Shown: positions 42,878-51,072 of the stretch, piece after piece
Position numbering within the stretch: the first letter of the stretch is position 1
Layout of the letters: every line of letters begins with the position of its first letter
DNA from: CTSOIL-112 sp049291875
Lineage (GTDB): Bacteria > Pseudomonadota > Gammaproteobacteria > Burkholderiales > Burkholderiaceae
Direction: 5' to 3'
Length of the DNA stretch: 64,000 nt
Assembly (NCBI GenBank): GCA_049291875.1
Contig: JBATQE010000003.1
Span: forward strand, 1 to 64,000
Made by a program: the position numbers and the translations under genes
The notes under the pieces: generated by a model
The model's input: only the letters and a program-made list of their open reading frames with translations
Told to the model about the DNA's origin: nothing
The model's database searches: none

Positions 42878-44020
42878 TTAGGTGGATTTCTGCGCCGTTG
42901 CCAAGCATTGCTGATAACGGCGATTGACCGAGTTCGCGTACCACTCGGTGGTTAAATTACGGGTGATTTTTTCGCTTTTCAGGCTGATTTTCGGAATTTG
43001 CTGGGCGATCGGCGCGCCGTATTTTTGCTGGTACAGTTGCGCCACCGTTCGGTAGGTGGTGCTTTGCTCAAAGTCCAAGCTTTTTTCCAAAGCCAAATCC
43101 TGAGCGATGGTCTGTGCGCTGATGTTCGGCATTTTTTTGGCAAACAATTGTTGCAGCGCCATTTCCGTTTGCGATGTGCTTTTGCCCGCGCCGCCCTCGT
43201 TGTGATTGATCAAATCTCCATCCGCAGCCAAAGGCTTCGCCGCCAATTTCGCCACCATCGCCTGAAATCCCGCATTGCGACTGGCGTAATGCCCTGCGTT
43301 GTAATCGGCAAAACGGTACAGCATCTGCTCGTAATGCGTCGGGTAGTAGAACAAATGCGCGGTACCAAACAGCACGCCGCCTTTGCGCGTGTACAGCGTC
43401 TCGCGCATATTCAGGCTCGATTGCCCCAATTGCGCAGCGACGCGGCGGGCGTAATCAATCGATACCTGCATCGAGCCGACCGTGCCCACCACATCGTCCA
43501 CGCCCTTGCCAAATTGGCTCAAAATCGGGCCGGTGAATTTGGCGGCAGTGAACTCGGCGTACCAATTGGCCAAATCCCGCTCCGTTTTCACCTGCGCAAT
43601 GCCCTCGCGAAAGGTTTTGCCATTGGCCATCGGCTGATCCAAGCGCATGCCCAAAGCCAGTCTGACCGCGATATTCTCTTCCATCTTCTTGATTTTATTG
43701 GCCAGCAGCTTGCTCAGTCCGGGAACCGCAGGATCGACTTTATAACCGCTCTCCTGCTCAATCACCGCCATCACTGCGCAGGCCGATTCATTGGTACGCA
43801 CCATGCCGACGGTGTCCAAACTGCCCAACACATCCGTCACCCACGCCTGCGCGTCGGCCTCATTCAGACGATGCGAATGCTGAATCATCTTCGCAAACAC
43901 CGCATCCGGCGCGATCAAGCGCGGCTGATCGTTTGTTTGATGTACTTGATCGCACGCCGCCAAACCGAGCATGGCGAATACACACGCAAGCCCCACAGAA
44001 CCACGAAATCGCCCAGTCAT
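42878..44020 (-). CDS. DUF1615-family lipoprotein
   Basis: The product is about 380 aa with a lipoprotein signal ending LGLAAC. It has the family body NESACAVMAVIEQESGYKVDPAVPGL, a lysozyme-like Glu-rich helix, FTGPILSQFGKGVDDVVGTVGSMQVSIDYA, GTAHLFYYPTHYEQMLYRFADYNAGHYASRNAGFQ and TTYRTVAQLYQQKYG. The ESGY and SMQV/NAGH pattern recalls lytic transglycosylases, so a peptidoglycan role is plausible but unproven. The start at 44020 is 10 bp after lgt; an ATG at 44050 would overlap lgt. It is probably co-transcribed with lgt, whose enzyme would lipidate it. Confidence 0.82.
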   Translation of the reverse strand: MTGRFRGSVGLACVFAMLGLAACDQVHQTNDQPRLIAPDAVFAKMIQHSHRLNEADAQAWVTDVLGSLDTVGMVRTNESACAVMAVIEQESGYKVDPAVPGLSKLLANKIKKMEENIAVRLALGMRLDQPMANGKTFREGIAQVKTERDLANWYAEFTAAKFTGPILSQFGKGVDDVVGTVGSMQVSIDYARRVAAQLGQSSLNMRETLYTRKGGVLFGTAHLFYYPTHYEQMLYRFADYNAGHYASRNAGFQAMVAKLAAKPLAADGDLINHNEGGAGKSTSQTEMALQQLFAKKMPNISAQTIAQDLALEKSLDFEQSTTYRTVAQLYQQKYGAPIAQQIPKISLKSEKITRNLTTEWYANSVNRRYQQCLATAQKST

Positions 44021-44030
44021 CCGTGCAGCC

Positions 44031-44915
44031 TCAGGTTTTTGCCGGTGCATTTTGGCGTTGATACGCCCACCACAGCAACACGGCTCCGGCCACAATCATC
44101 GGCAGCGACAGCAATTGCCCCATCGAGAATCCGGCGAACAAGCCCAGAAAGTCGTCCGGCTCGCGCGCAAACTCAGCGATAAAGCGCAACACGCCGTAGC
44201 CCATCAAAAACACCGCCGAGACCGCCATCATCGGGCGAATTTTGCGCGCATACAGCCACAAAATCACGAACAGCAACAAGCCTTCGCCCAAAAACTGGTA
44301 AATCTGCGACGGATGGCGCGGCAGCATCAGATAGTCCCCCACCTGCTGCAACAGCGTCGCGCTTTGCGGATGTGCAGTGACATACAGCACATCCGCCTCA
44401 TTCGCCTGTGGAAACAGCATCAACCACGGATAATTCGCGCCAGAGACGCGTCCCCACAATTCACCATTGATAAAATTGCCCAAACGCCCCGCCGCCAAGC
44501 CAAGCGGTACCAGCGGTGCAATAAAATCCGTCACTTCCCAAAAATTACGACGGGTTTTGCGCGCGTACCAAATCATCGCGACCAATACGCCCAAAAATCC
44601 GCCGTGGAACGACATACCGCCCTGCCAAACCTTGAAAATATCACCCGGATTGGCCAAAAATTCCGCCGGTTTATAAAACAACACATAGCCCAAACGCCCG
44701 CCGAGAATCACGCCGAGTACGCCATAAAACAAGATATCGTCCAACTCGATCGGCTTGAACCCGAGCAAAGGCATTTTTTTCGCGCGGTATTTACCCACGA
44801 ACAAAAACATCAAAAACGCCGCCAAATAGGTCAGGCCGTACCAATGCACCGGCCAACCGCCTTCGCCGCCAATTGAAAAAGCCACCGGATCAAACTGTGG
44901 GTGAATCAGAGCCAT
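44031..44915 (-). CDS. lgt: Prolipoprotein diacylglyceryl transferase
   Basis: Lgt attaches diacylglycerol to the lipobox Cys of prolipoproteins at the inner membrane, the first step of lipoprotein maturation. The 294 aa protein has about seven membrane helices. It shows the motifs VHWYGLTYLAAF, GGRLGYVLFY, WQGGMSFHGGFLG (catalytic His), GRLGNFINGELWGR (Lgt signature) and RHPSQIYQFLGEGLLL. Many predicted lipoproteins in this window are its likely substrates. It precedes the DUF1615 lipoprotein gene. Confidence 0.96.
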   Translation of the reverse strand: MALIHPQFDPVAFSIGGEGGWPVHWYGLTYLAAFLMFLFVGKYRAKKMPLLGFKPIELDDILFYGVLGVILGGRLGYVLFYKPAEFLANPGDIFKVWQGGMSFHGGFLGVLVAMIWYARKTRRNFWEVTDFIAPLVPLGLAAGRLGNFINGELWGRVSGANYPWLMLFPQANEADVLYVTAHPQSATLLQQVGDYLMLPRHPSQIYQFLGEGLLLFVILWLYARKIRPMMAVSAVFLMGYGVLRFIAEFAREPDDFLGLFAGFSMGQLLSLPMIVAGAVLLWWAYQRQNAPAKT

Positions 44916-45192
44916 AAATATCCTTATTGATTATTCGTCTACATCTACTCAAAGATGGATGAGGCACGCATACTCTTTGCTACACAACCGTGCTGATTGA
45001 TAAAAGCCAAACAGCAAGCGATTATTTTTGCATACATCATGCGCCATTCATTCCCTTACGGTAGAATACCGTCCTACATTGTACCGATGTCGCCTGCTTT
45101 TTTCAGGCATTTAGCGCGCTTTCATGCGGCGCCTGAAAACCGATGCGGGCGGCCGATGAACGCACGTTTTACCGAATTTTTAAGGATTTATT

Positions 45193-45507
45193 ATGAAGCG
45201 AATTTTAACCGGCACCATTTTAAGTCTCGGCCTGATTGCATTTGCGCCATCCAGCCACGCCGATGGCTATCAAATTGCCAAAGCCAACGACTGTTTCAAA
45301 TGCCACGACATCAGCCAAGAGAAAAAAGGCCCGTCATTTCAATACATCAGCAACGCGTATAAAGGTCGAAGTGACGCCGCCGGTCGAATCCAAAACCCGA
45401 TTCGCAACGGTATTACGTTTTACGGTTTTTGGAAAAAAATGCCTGCGCACCCCAATATGAGCGACGCCGATCTGCAAGAACTCACCCGTTGGATTTTGAG
45501 TCAATAA
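45193..45507 (+). CDS. Small periplasmic class I cytochrome c, copy 1
   Basis: This electron carrier of the c551/c552 type has a signal peptide (about 1-23, ending SSHA) and the haem-binding motif CFKCH (Cys34, Cys37, His38). Met83 in KKMPAHPNMS is the likely sixth ligand. It ends DLQELTRWILSQ, a typical C-terminal helix. The length is 104 aa. AAGGA precedes the ATG. A paralogue follows 114 bp later. Confidence 0.9.
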   Translation: MKRILTGTILSLGLIAFAPSSHADGYQIAKANDCFKCHDISQEKKGPSFQYISNAYKGRSDAAGRIQNPIRNGITFYGFWKKMPAHPNMSDADLQELTRWILSQ

Positions 45508-45621
45508 AACCAGCGTAAAGCAAGGATCCATCATTACCTCAGCGTCAACGTTTTTAACGCTCACGTATTATGGCAATACTGACCCGAGGTATGAACCCGC
45601 ATCCATAAAGGATTACACACC

Positions 45622-45939
45622 ATGAAACTGCTCAAACCCGCTCTGATGACTGCATTGCTCGCTTTGGGTATCGGCTCGGCACATCTCGCCGTGGCCAGCC
45701 CGCAAATTGCCAAACAATACAAATGTTTGGAATGCCATGTGCTGGACAAAAAAGTCATCGGCCCGTCGATTCGGGACATCGCCCAAAAATACAAAGGCGA
45801 CCCGGGCGCCATGAGCCGTTTGACCGATCGCGTGCGCAACGGCTCGGTCGGCGCGTGGGGCACCACACCGATGCAGGCTCATCCCGATATGCCGCAAAAG
45901 GACATTGAAGCGGTCATCAAATGGATGTTGGATCGATAA
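45622..45939 (+). CDS. Small periplasmic class I cytochrome c, copy 2
   Basis: This 105 aa paralogue of the preceding cytochrome has a signal peptide (ending AVAS), haem site CLECH (Cys35, Cys38, His39), Met84 in TPMQAHPDMP and the C-terminal helix DIEAVIKWMLDR. It has its own AAGGA ribosome-binding site and a strong terminator downstream. Paired cytochromes of this type often serve as donors to a terminal oxidase or peroxidase, but none is encoded here. Confidence 0.9.
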   Translation: MKLLKPALMTALLALGIGSAHLAVASPQIAKQYKCLECHVLDKKVIGPSIRDIAQKYKGDPGAMSRLTDRVRNGSVGAWGTTPMQAHPDMPQKDIEAVIKWMLDR

Positions 45940-45969
45940 ATCCATTTCCGCATCGTTGGCACATACGAA

Positions 45970-45999
45970 AGAACGCACGGTTTTGACCGTGCGTTTTTG
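45970..45999 (+). terminator. Rho-independent terminator of the cytochrome pair
   Basis: AACGCACGGT and ACCGTGCGTT pair around TTTG and are followed by TTTTT. Confidence 0.85.
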
Positions 46000-46067
46000 A
46001 CTTTTAGCAAAATATCCTACGCGGTCTATGGCACAATACGAACTTAAAAAATAGAACCGCGACGACC

Positions 46068-46670
46068 ATGAGTTCCCACGATTCCTCTCCCTCTACCACC
46101 TCTCTCACGCCCTCCACCCGATTTTGTGCGCAATGCGGCACCGCCGTCGAATATCGCATCCCCGACGACGATTCGCGCGTGCGTGCGGTGTGTCCGAGCT
46201 GTGGTTTCGTGCATTACGACAATCCGAAAATGGTCGTCGGCACGATTCCGATATTTGAGGGCAAAGTATTGCTGTGCCGTCGCGCGATTGAGCCGGGCTA
46301 TGGCCTTTGGACGCTGCCGGCGGGCTTTATGGAATGCGGCGAGAGCCTTGCGCAAGGTGCGTTGCGCGAAACATTGGAAGAGGCCTGCGCACAAGTGCAG
46401 TTGATCGAGCCGGTGTACCACATCGTCGATATTCCCTTCATCGGGCAGACGCATTTCTTTTTCCGCGCCGAGCTGGCAAAAGCGGAGTTCGGTGCGGGTG
46501 AAGAAACGCTGGAGACACGATTGTTCGCCGCAGATGAATTGCCGTGGGCGGATATTGTGTTTGAAAGCACGCGCGCCACACTGCGTGCATGGATGGACGA
46601 CCGCGCGCGCGGTATTTTCAGCACGCGCCACAGCCTGATCCAACCCAGACCCGACGACCACCGTCGCTAA
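46068..46670 (+). CDS. Nudix hydrolase with zinc ribbon (NudC-like)
   Basis: This enzyme hydrolyses nucleoside diphosphate derivatives. The 200 aa protein has a four-Cys zinc ribbon (FCAQCGTAVEYR and VCPSCGFVHYDNPK; Cys20, 23, 42, 45). A Nudix domain follows with the box GFMECGESLAQGALRETLEEA (G-x5-E-x7-RE-x2-EE). The zinc ribbon plus FVHYDNPKMVVGTI is reminiscent of NudC NADH pyrophosphatase, but the SQPWPFPxS substrate motif is not seen, so the substrate is open. aat follows 17 bp downstream. Confidence 0.85.
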   Translation: MSSHDSSPSTTSLTPSTRFCAQCGTAVEYRIPDDDSRVRAVCPSCGFVHYDNPKMVVGTIPIFEGKVLLCRRAIEPGYGLWTLPAGFMECGESLAQGALRETLEEACAQVQLIEPVYHIVDIPFIGQTHFFFRAELAKAEFGAGEETLETRLFAADELPWADIVFESTRATLRAWMDDRARGIFSTRHSLIQPRPDDHRR

Positions 46671-46687
46671 TCATTTCGCTCATATCT

Positions 46688-47464
46688 ATGAATAGCGAAC
46701 ATCCGTTCACCCTCGTGCATCAACCCGCCGATTTGCCCACTCATGCGCAGATCAGCCTCGGCGCGCCGCACCTGGACAGCGTGTATGCGGTTGGCTTCGC
46801 GATTGACGCCGATTGGGTCGAGACGGCGTATCAGCGCGGGCTTTTTCCGTGGTACAACGAGGGCGAACCGGTTCTGTGGCACAGCCCTGAGCCGCGCATG
46901 GTGTTGGCTTTGGATGAATTCAAAATCAGCCAGTCGCTGCATAAACGCCTCAAGCAATGGGCGCGGCAACCCGCACTGGGCTACCGTGTCACGCTGAATC
47001 GCTGTTTTGATCGTATCATCAGCGCGTGTTCGGAAACGCCGCGCGCGGGGCAAGACGGCACTTGGATACACAGCGCGCTGAAAAATGCCTATATCGAGCT
47101 GCACCGACGCCAACGCGCCGTCAGCGTTGAACTGTGGCAGTATGATCAGCTCGTCGCCGGTTTATACGGTGTCCTGCTGGGCAAAATGTTTTTTGGCGAG
47201 TCCATGTTCACGCAGGTGAGCGATGGCTCCAAAGTCGCACTTGCCTGCTGGGTTCAGTGTTTGCGCGAACACGGCGGACAGTGGATTGACTGCCAGCAAG
47301 TCACTGCACATCTGACCCGTTTGGGTGCGCGCCCCCTCGCGCGCGAGGTGTTTTTCCAGCGCAGTGCCGAATGGATGCGCGCCGAGCCGATCAACTGGTC
47401 GTCGCTGTGCGCACACGATAATCTGTTAAACTACTTCGGTCCGCCTTTGAGTACACACGCATGA
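46688..47464 (+). CDS. aat: Leucyl/phenylalanyl-tRNA-protein transferase
   Basis: Aat adds Leu or Phe from aminoacyl-tRNA to N-terminal Lys/Arg of proteins, marking them for ClpS-ClpAP degradation. The 258 aa protein has AYQRGLFPWYNEGEPVLWHSPEPRMVL, WIHSALKNAYIELHRRQRAVSVELW, LVAGLYGVLLGKMFFGESMFTQVSDGSKVAL and IDCQQVTAHLTRLGARPLAREVF, which are all family blocks. The start at 46688 is fixed by homology. The stop overlaps the bpt start as ATGA, so the two N-degron enzymes are translationally coupled. Confidence 0.95.
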   Translation: MNSEHPFTLVHQPADLPTHAQISLGAPHLDSVYAVGFAIDADWVETAYQRGLFPWYNEGEPVLWHSPEPRMVLALDEFKISQSLHKRLKQWARQPALGYRVTLNRCFDRIISACSETPRAGQDGTWIHSALKNAYIELHRRQRAVSVELWQYDQLVAGLYGVLLGKMFFGESMFTQVSDGSKVALACWVQCLREHGGQWIDCQQVTAHLTRLGARPLAREVFFQRSAEWMRAEPINWSSLCAHDNLLNYFGPPLSTHA

Positions 47465-48201
47465 GAACCGAACATCAGCAATTGACCCAGCTCCAACTGT
47501 ACCGCACCGATGAGTATCCGTGTAGCTACCTGCCCGAGCGTCTGGCGTCCTCGCAGATGGTCGCGCCGATTGACCGCATCAATGACAGCAACTACGGTCA
47601 ACTGATTGATCTGGGCTTTCGCCGCAGCGGTCTGTATGTCTACCGCCCGCAATGCCCCAACTGCCGCGCCTGCCAATCCTACCGCATCGTGGTCAACGCC
47701 TTCGCGCCCAATCGCAGCCAACGCCGCTGTTGGAAAAAATGGTCGCATCTGCATGTGCGCATGGTCGATTTGCACTTTTCCGAAGAGCATTTCGCCCTCT
47801 ACCGCCGCTACATCGAGTCGCGCCACGCCGACGGCGCCATGGCGAACGATACCGAAGAGCAGTACCAACAATTTTTCCTGCGCAGCGCGATCACCAGTTT
47901 TTTGGTCGAATTCCGCGACGCGCACGGCGTTTTGCGCATGATCAGCGTGATTGATCAAACCGCCATCGGCCTGTCGGCAATGTACACGTTTTACGACCCC
48001 GCGCCCGAATTTGCCGGCCTCGGCACCTACGGCATACTCTGGCAGGTGCAAATCGCCCGCCAATTTGGTTTAAAATTTGTCTACCTCGGCTTTTGGATTG
48101 CCGGTAGTCCCAAAATGCGCTACAAACAACAATTTGGCCCTGCCGAAATTTTGCTCAACGGCGTTTGGCAGCCTTTCAAAGCCAGCAACGAAACGAATTA
48201 A
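47461..48201 (+). CDS. bpt: Aspartate/glutamate leucyltransferase (Bpt)
   Basis: Bpt transfers leucine from Leu-tRNA to N-terminal Asp or Glu, another branch of the bacterial N-degron pathway. The 246 aa protein of the arginyl-tRNA-transferase fold has YPCSYLPERLASSQMV, LIDLGFRRSGLYVYRPQCPNCRACQSYRIVV with its Cys pairs, SFLVEFRDAHGVLRMISVID, SAMYTFYDP and YLGFWIAGSPKMRYKQQFGPAEIL. It overlaps aat by 4 bp and is followed 19 bp later by pyrD. Confidence 0.95.
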   Translation: MRTEHQQLTQLQLYRTDEYPCSYLPERLASSQMVAPIDRINDSNYGQLIDLGFRRSGLYVYRPQCPNCRACQSYRIVVNAFAPNRSQRRCWKKWSHLHVRMVDLHFSEEHFALYRRYIESRHADGAMANDTEEQYQQFFLRSAITSFLVEFRDAHGVLRMISVIDQTAIGLSAMYTFYDPAPEFAGLGTYGILWQVQIARQFGLKFVYLGFWIAGSPKMRYKQQFGPAEILLNGVWQPFKASNETN

Positions 48202-48220
48202 AAACCACCACGAACTCATC

Positions 48221-49237
48221 ATGTCCTATCCACTCCTTCGCTCTATCTTGTTCCAAATGGATGCCGAACGCGCGCATCACCTCTCATTCAAACTCGCGCA
48301 CACGGCGCACCGATTCGGGCTTTTACCCAAAATTCAGGCCAACAGCCAACCGCATTCCTTGATGGGCTTGACCTTCCCCAACCGCGTCGGTCTGGCTGCC
48401 GGATTGGACAAAAATGGCGAGCACATCGATGTACTCGCCACGATGGGCTTTGGCTTTATCGAAATCGGCACCATCACCCCGCGCCCGCAGGAGGGTAACC
48501 CCAAACCGCGGCTGTTTCGCATTCCCGAAAAGCAAGCAATCATCAACCGCATGGGATTTAATAACCAAGGCGTAGACGCCCTGCTGGCCAACGTCGCACG
48601 CAGCCAATTTGTCCAAAACGGCGGCATCCTCGGCATCAATATTGGCAAAAATGCCACCACGCCGATCGAAAATGCCACTGACGACTACCTCTCGGCGCTG
48701 AGCAGCGTCTACCCGCATGCCAGCTACGTCACCGTCAACATTTCCTCGCCGAATACCAAAAATCTGCGCGATTTGCAGCAAGAAGACGCACTTGACCAAC
48801 TGCTACGCGCACTCAAAGCGCGCCAAACGGAATTGGCCGACGCACACGGACGCTACGTCCCGATGACCCTCAAAATCGCCCCTGATTTGGATGAAACGCA
48901 AATTCACGCGATTGCCGATTTGCTCAAACTGCACCGCTTTGACGCCGTGATTGCCACCAACACCACATTGGACAAAAGCAGCACCGAACATTTACCGAAT
49001 GGCAACGAAACCGGCGGTCTGTCCGGCGCACCGGTGCGTGAAAAATCCACCGCCGTGATTCGTGCACTGCATGGACTGCTCAATAACGAAGTACCGATCA
49101 TCGGTGTTGGCGGCATCTTGAACGGCCAAGATGCACAAGAAAAAATCAACGCCGGCGCGCAATTGGTTCAGCTCTACAGCGGCCTCGTGTATCGAGGACC
49201 GGAACTGGTACGCGAGTGCGTGCAGGCGCTACGCTAA
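48221..49237 (+). CDS. pyrD: Class 2 (quinone-dependent) dihydroorotate dehydrogenase
   Basis: PyrD oxidises dihydroorotate to orotate in pyrimidine synthesis and passes electrons to ubiquinone. The 338 aa enzyme has the N-terminal membrane-associating helices (DAERAHHLSFKLAH). FMN-site and active-site motifs are VGLAAGLDKNGEHIDVLATMGFGFIEIGTITPRPQ, GINIGKNATTP, VTVNISSPNTKNLR (catalytic Ser), VIATNTT, GGLSGAPV and IIGVGGILNGQDA. It is preceded by aat-bpt as in other betaproteobacteria. The start at 48221 is chosen over the in-frame 48077 inside bpt. Confidence 0.97.
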   Translation: MSYPLLRSILFQMDAERAHHLSFKLAHTAHRFGLLPKIQANSQPHSLMGLTFPNRVGLAAGLDKNGEHIDVLATMGFGFIEIGTITPRPQEGNPKPRLFRIPEKQAIINRMGFNNQGVDALLANVARSQFVQNGGILGINIGKNATTPIENATDDYLSALSSVYPHASYVTVNISSPNTKNLRDLQQEDALDQLLRALKARQTELADAHGRYVPMTLKIAPDLDETQIHAIADLLKLHRFDAVIATNTTLDKSSTEHLPNGNETGGLSGAPVREKSTAVIRALHGLLNNEVPIIGVGGILNGQDAQEKINAGAQLVQLYSGLVYRGPELVRECVQALR

Positions 49238-49262
49238 AGCCTAAAGCAGCACCCTCTCCATC

Positions 49263-49300
49263 AAAAAGCGGCTGAATATACATTTCAGCCGCTTTTTTAA
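49263..49300 (+). terminator. Rho-independent terminator of pyrD
   Basis: AAAAAGCGGCTGAA pairs with TTCAGCCGCTTTTT around a short AT loop, with a T6 tail. Confidence 0.85.
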
Positions 49301-49351
49301 CTCTAATTGACACCATGTCAACCAAAAACACCCTCATCCCTTAATTATTCA

Positions 49352-49370
49352 CAATGATGTCATATCATTG
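49352..49370. promoter_or_regulatory. Inverted repeat upstream of the 35-codon gene
   Basis: CAATGAT-GTCAT-ATCATTG is a perfect 7-5-7 inverted repeat, 73 bp before the small gene's ATG. It is placed where a repressor or activator site could lie. Confidence 0.4.
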
Positions 49371-49442
49371 CCTTAATCTGTGCGCGTCAGATCAACAAAA
49401 ATCCGACAAAACTATATTGCAACACCATAAAAGGAGGACAAA

Positions 49443-49550
49443 ATGCAACGCAGATTCGTTCAACGAAACCTACAAGCTCAGGCACAAAACCGCATTCGCA
49501 TCATGCACATGCTGCAAAAACAGCAAGCGCAACAAAAAGCAGCGGCTTAA
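49443..49550 (+). CDS. Small basic Gln-rich protein of 35 aa, function unknown
   Basis: I recognise no family. The frame encodes MQRRFVQRNLQAQAQNRIRI then MHMLQKQQAQQKAAA, with 9 Gln, 6 Arg and no acidic residue, probably one amphipathic basic helix. AAAGGAGGACAAA gives one of the strongest Shine-Dalgarno sequences in the window, at ideal spacing. A terminator follows 47 bp after the stop, so it looks like a free-standing, well-expressed gene. It could bind RNA, ribosome or membrane; this is inference only. Confidence 0.6.
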   Translation: MQRRFVQRNLQAQAQNRIRIMHMLQKQQAQQKAAA

Positions 49551-49590
49551 CACCTGATTACAACCACAGCGGTCAAAAACCGCACCTAAT

Positions 49591-49625
49591 AAAACAGCCG
49601 CATCATCGATGCGGCTTTTGTTTTA
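49591..49625. terminator. Bidirectional terminator between the small gene and msrB
   Basis: GCCGCATC and GATGCGGC pair around ATC (49597-49615), with AAAA before and TTTTGTTTT after. It serves both convergent genes. Confidence 0.85.
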
Positions 49626-50009
49626 CGATTCATCGTGGCTCGGCTCGAATTTCAACGCAACCCCGTTGATACAATAACGCAAGCCCGTGGTCTGTGGCGG
49701 CCCATCGGGAAACACATGCCCCAAATGCGCGCCGCAATTGTGACACACCACCTCGGTGCGAATCATGCCATGCGACGTATCGCGATGCTCCGCCACCGCC
49801 GATTCCGCCACCGGCGCATCAAAGCTCGGCCAACCGCAACCCGCATTGAACTGACGCTCAGACTCAAACAAACGCGCATCACACACCACGCAATGATACG
49901 CGCCATCGTGCCAACTCTCGGCAAATTCGCTGGTAAATGGCCGCTCAGTGCCCTTCTCCTGCGTCACCTGATACGCCAAAGGCGACAAACGTTGTTTCAA
50001 ATCATCCAT
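49623..50009 (-). CDS. msrB: Peptide-methionine (R)-S-oxide reductase
   Basis: MsrB repairs R-methionine sulphoxide in oxidised proteins. The 128 aa protein (MDDLKQRLSPLAYQVTQEKGTERPF) has two zinc CxxC pairs (CVVCDARLF and CHNCGAHLGHVF), the GCGWPSFDAP block, and the catalytic Cys in GLRYCINGVALKF. AAGGGA sits correctly before ATG 50009; the six extra residues starting with TTG at 50027 are unlikely. It is read after pdxH with a 14-bp gap. Confidence 0.95.
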   Translation of the reverse strand: MDDLKQRLSPLAYQVTQEKGTERPFTSEFAESWHDGAYHCVVCDARLFESERQFNAGCGWPSFDAPVAESAVAEHRDTSHGMIRTEVVCHNCGAHLGHVFPDGPPQTTGLRYCINGVALKFEPSHDES

Positions 50010-50023
50010 GCTATTTCCCTTGC

Positions 50024-50662
50024 TCAAGGCGCTAAACGCTCACGCACCCAAATACCATCTTCCAAACGATAGCTCAAACGATCATGCAAGCGGCTTTTAC
50101 GCCCCTGCCAAAACTCCCAACGGTCGGGGATCAAGCGATAGCCACCCCAATGCGGCGGACGCGGTGGATTCAACATAAACTTCGCACCATACTTCGCCGC
50201 CTCCGCGACCAACCATGCACGCCCCGAAATCGGCTGGCTTTGCGGGCTAGCCCACGCACCGATGCGGCTGTCCAGCGGGCGGCTGTTGAAATACGCATCG
50301 CTCTCCGCATCAGACACCTTCTCCACGCGCCCCTCAATGCGCACCACGCGCTCCAACTCCACCCAATGAAACTGCAAAGCTGCGAACGGATGCTCTGCCA
50401 GCTCCTGCCCTTTGCGGCTCAGATAATTCGTGTACCACACGATACCGCGCGCATCAAAATCCTTGATCAGCACAATACGCGAACTCGGACGACCATCCGC
50501 ACCCACCGTCGCCACCGTCATCGCATTTGGCTCCAGAACCTCGCTGTGCAAAGCCTCGTTAAACCACTGCTCAAACTGCACCATCGGATCGGCGTGCGAC
50601 GCATCCTCCGACAACTCGGCGCGCTCATAACTTTTACGGATTTGGGAAATATCTTTACTCAT
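50024..50662 (-). CDS. pdxH: Pyridoxamine 5'-phosphate oxidase
   Basis: PdxH is an FMN enzyme that makes pyridoxal 5'-phosphate from PNP or PMP. The 212 aa protein starts MSKDISQIRKSYERAELSED. It shows FNEALHSEVLEPNAMTVATVGADGRPSSRIVLIKDFD, YTNYLSRKGQEL, ALQFHWVELERVVRIEGRVEKV, SRIGAWASPQSQPI and HWGGYRLIPDRWEFWQGRKSRLHDR, the signature. The ATG at 50662 overlaps the VOC gene stop by 8 bp, so they are probably coupled. Confidence 0.96.
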   Translation of the reverse strand: MSKDISQIRKSYERAELSEDASHADPMVQFEQWFNEALHSEVLEPNAMTVATVGADGRPSSRIVLIKDFDARGIVWYTNYLSRKGQELAEHPFAALQFHWVELERVVRIEGRVEKVSDAESDAYFNSRPLDSRIGAWASPQSQPISGRAWLVAEAAKYGAKFMLNPPRPPHWGGYRLIPDRWEFWQGRKSRLHDRLSYRLEDGIWVRERLAP

Positions 50663-51044
50663 GACAAACCACACATAATTTATTACCCTCCGGATCGCGG
50701 AAATACGCCCCATAATAATGCGCATGATACTCGGGACGCACACCCGGCGCACCATCGCAAGTGCCACCCAAACTCAATGCCAAAGCATACGCCTCATCCA
50801 CCTTTGCTCGCGCGTTCACCATAAAAGCCACCATTTGCCCATTACCCACCGCGTGCGCTTGCTGATTATACGGCGAACCGATTAAAAACAACGGACGCGC
50901 CTGCTCCGCGCTCGTTTGCCAACCCGCCCACGGACGTGAATGCTCACAAAAACGCAGCGGATGATCCAAACAATCCATCAACAGCTGATAAAAATGCAAA
51001 GCACGCTCAAAGTCCGATACGCCTACAAACACATGTGAAAACAT
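50655..51044 (-). CDS. VOC-family (glyoxalase/dioxygenase-like) protein
   Basis: This 129 aa protein has the betaalphabetabetabeta fold of glyoxalase I/bleomycin-resistance proteins: MFSHVFVGVSDFERALHFYQLLMDCL at the start, and HAHYYGAYFRDPEGNKLCVVCHE at the end with the terminal metal-ligand region. His4 and the C-terminal Glu could form part of a metal site. The substrate is unknown. It overlaps pdxH by 8 bp. Confidence 0.82.
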   Translation of the reverse strand: MFSHVFVGVSDFERALHFYQLLMDCLDHPLRFCEHSRPWAGWQTSAEQARPLFLIGSPYNQQAHAVGNGQMVAFMVNARAKVDEAYALALSLGGTCDGAPGVRPEYHAHYYGAYFRDPEGNKLCVVCHE

Positions 51045-51072
51045 TAAAAATATCCAGTCTGTGTGTTATGTT

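Noticed and set aside
42998..44182. 394-codon plus-strand frame over the DUF1615 and lgt genes
   Set aside because: It lies opposite two well-supported genes and has shadow-type composition.
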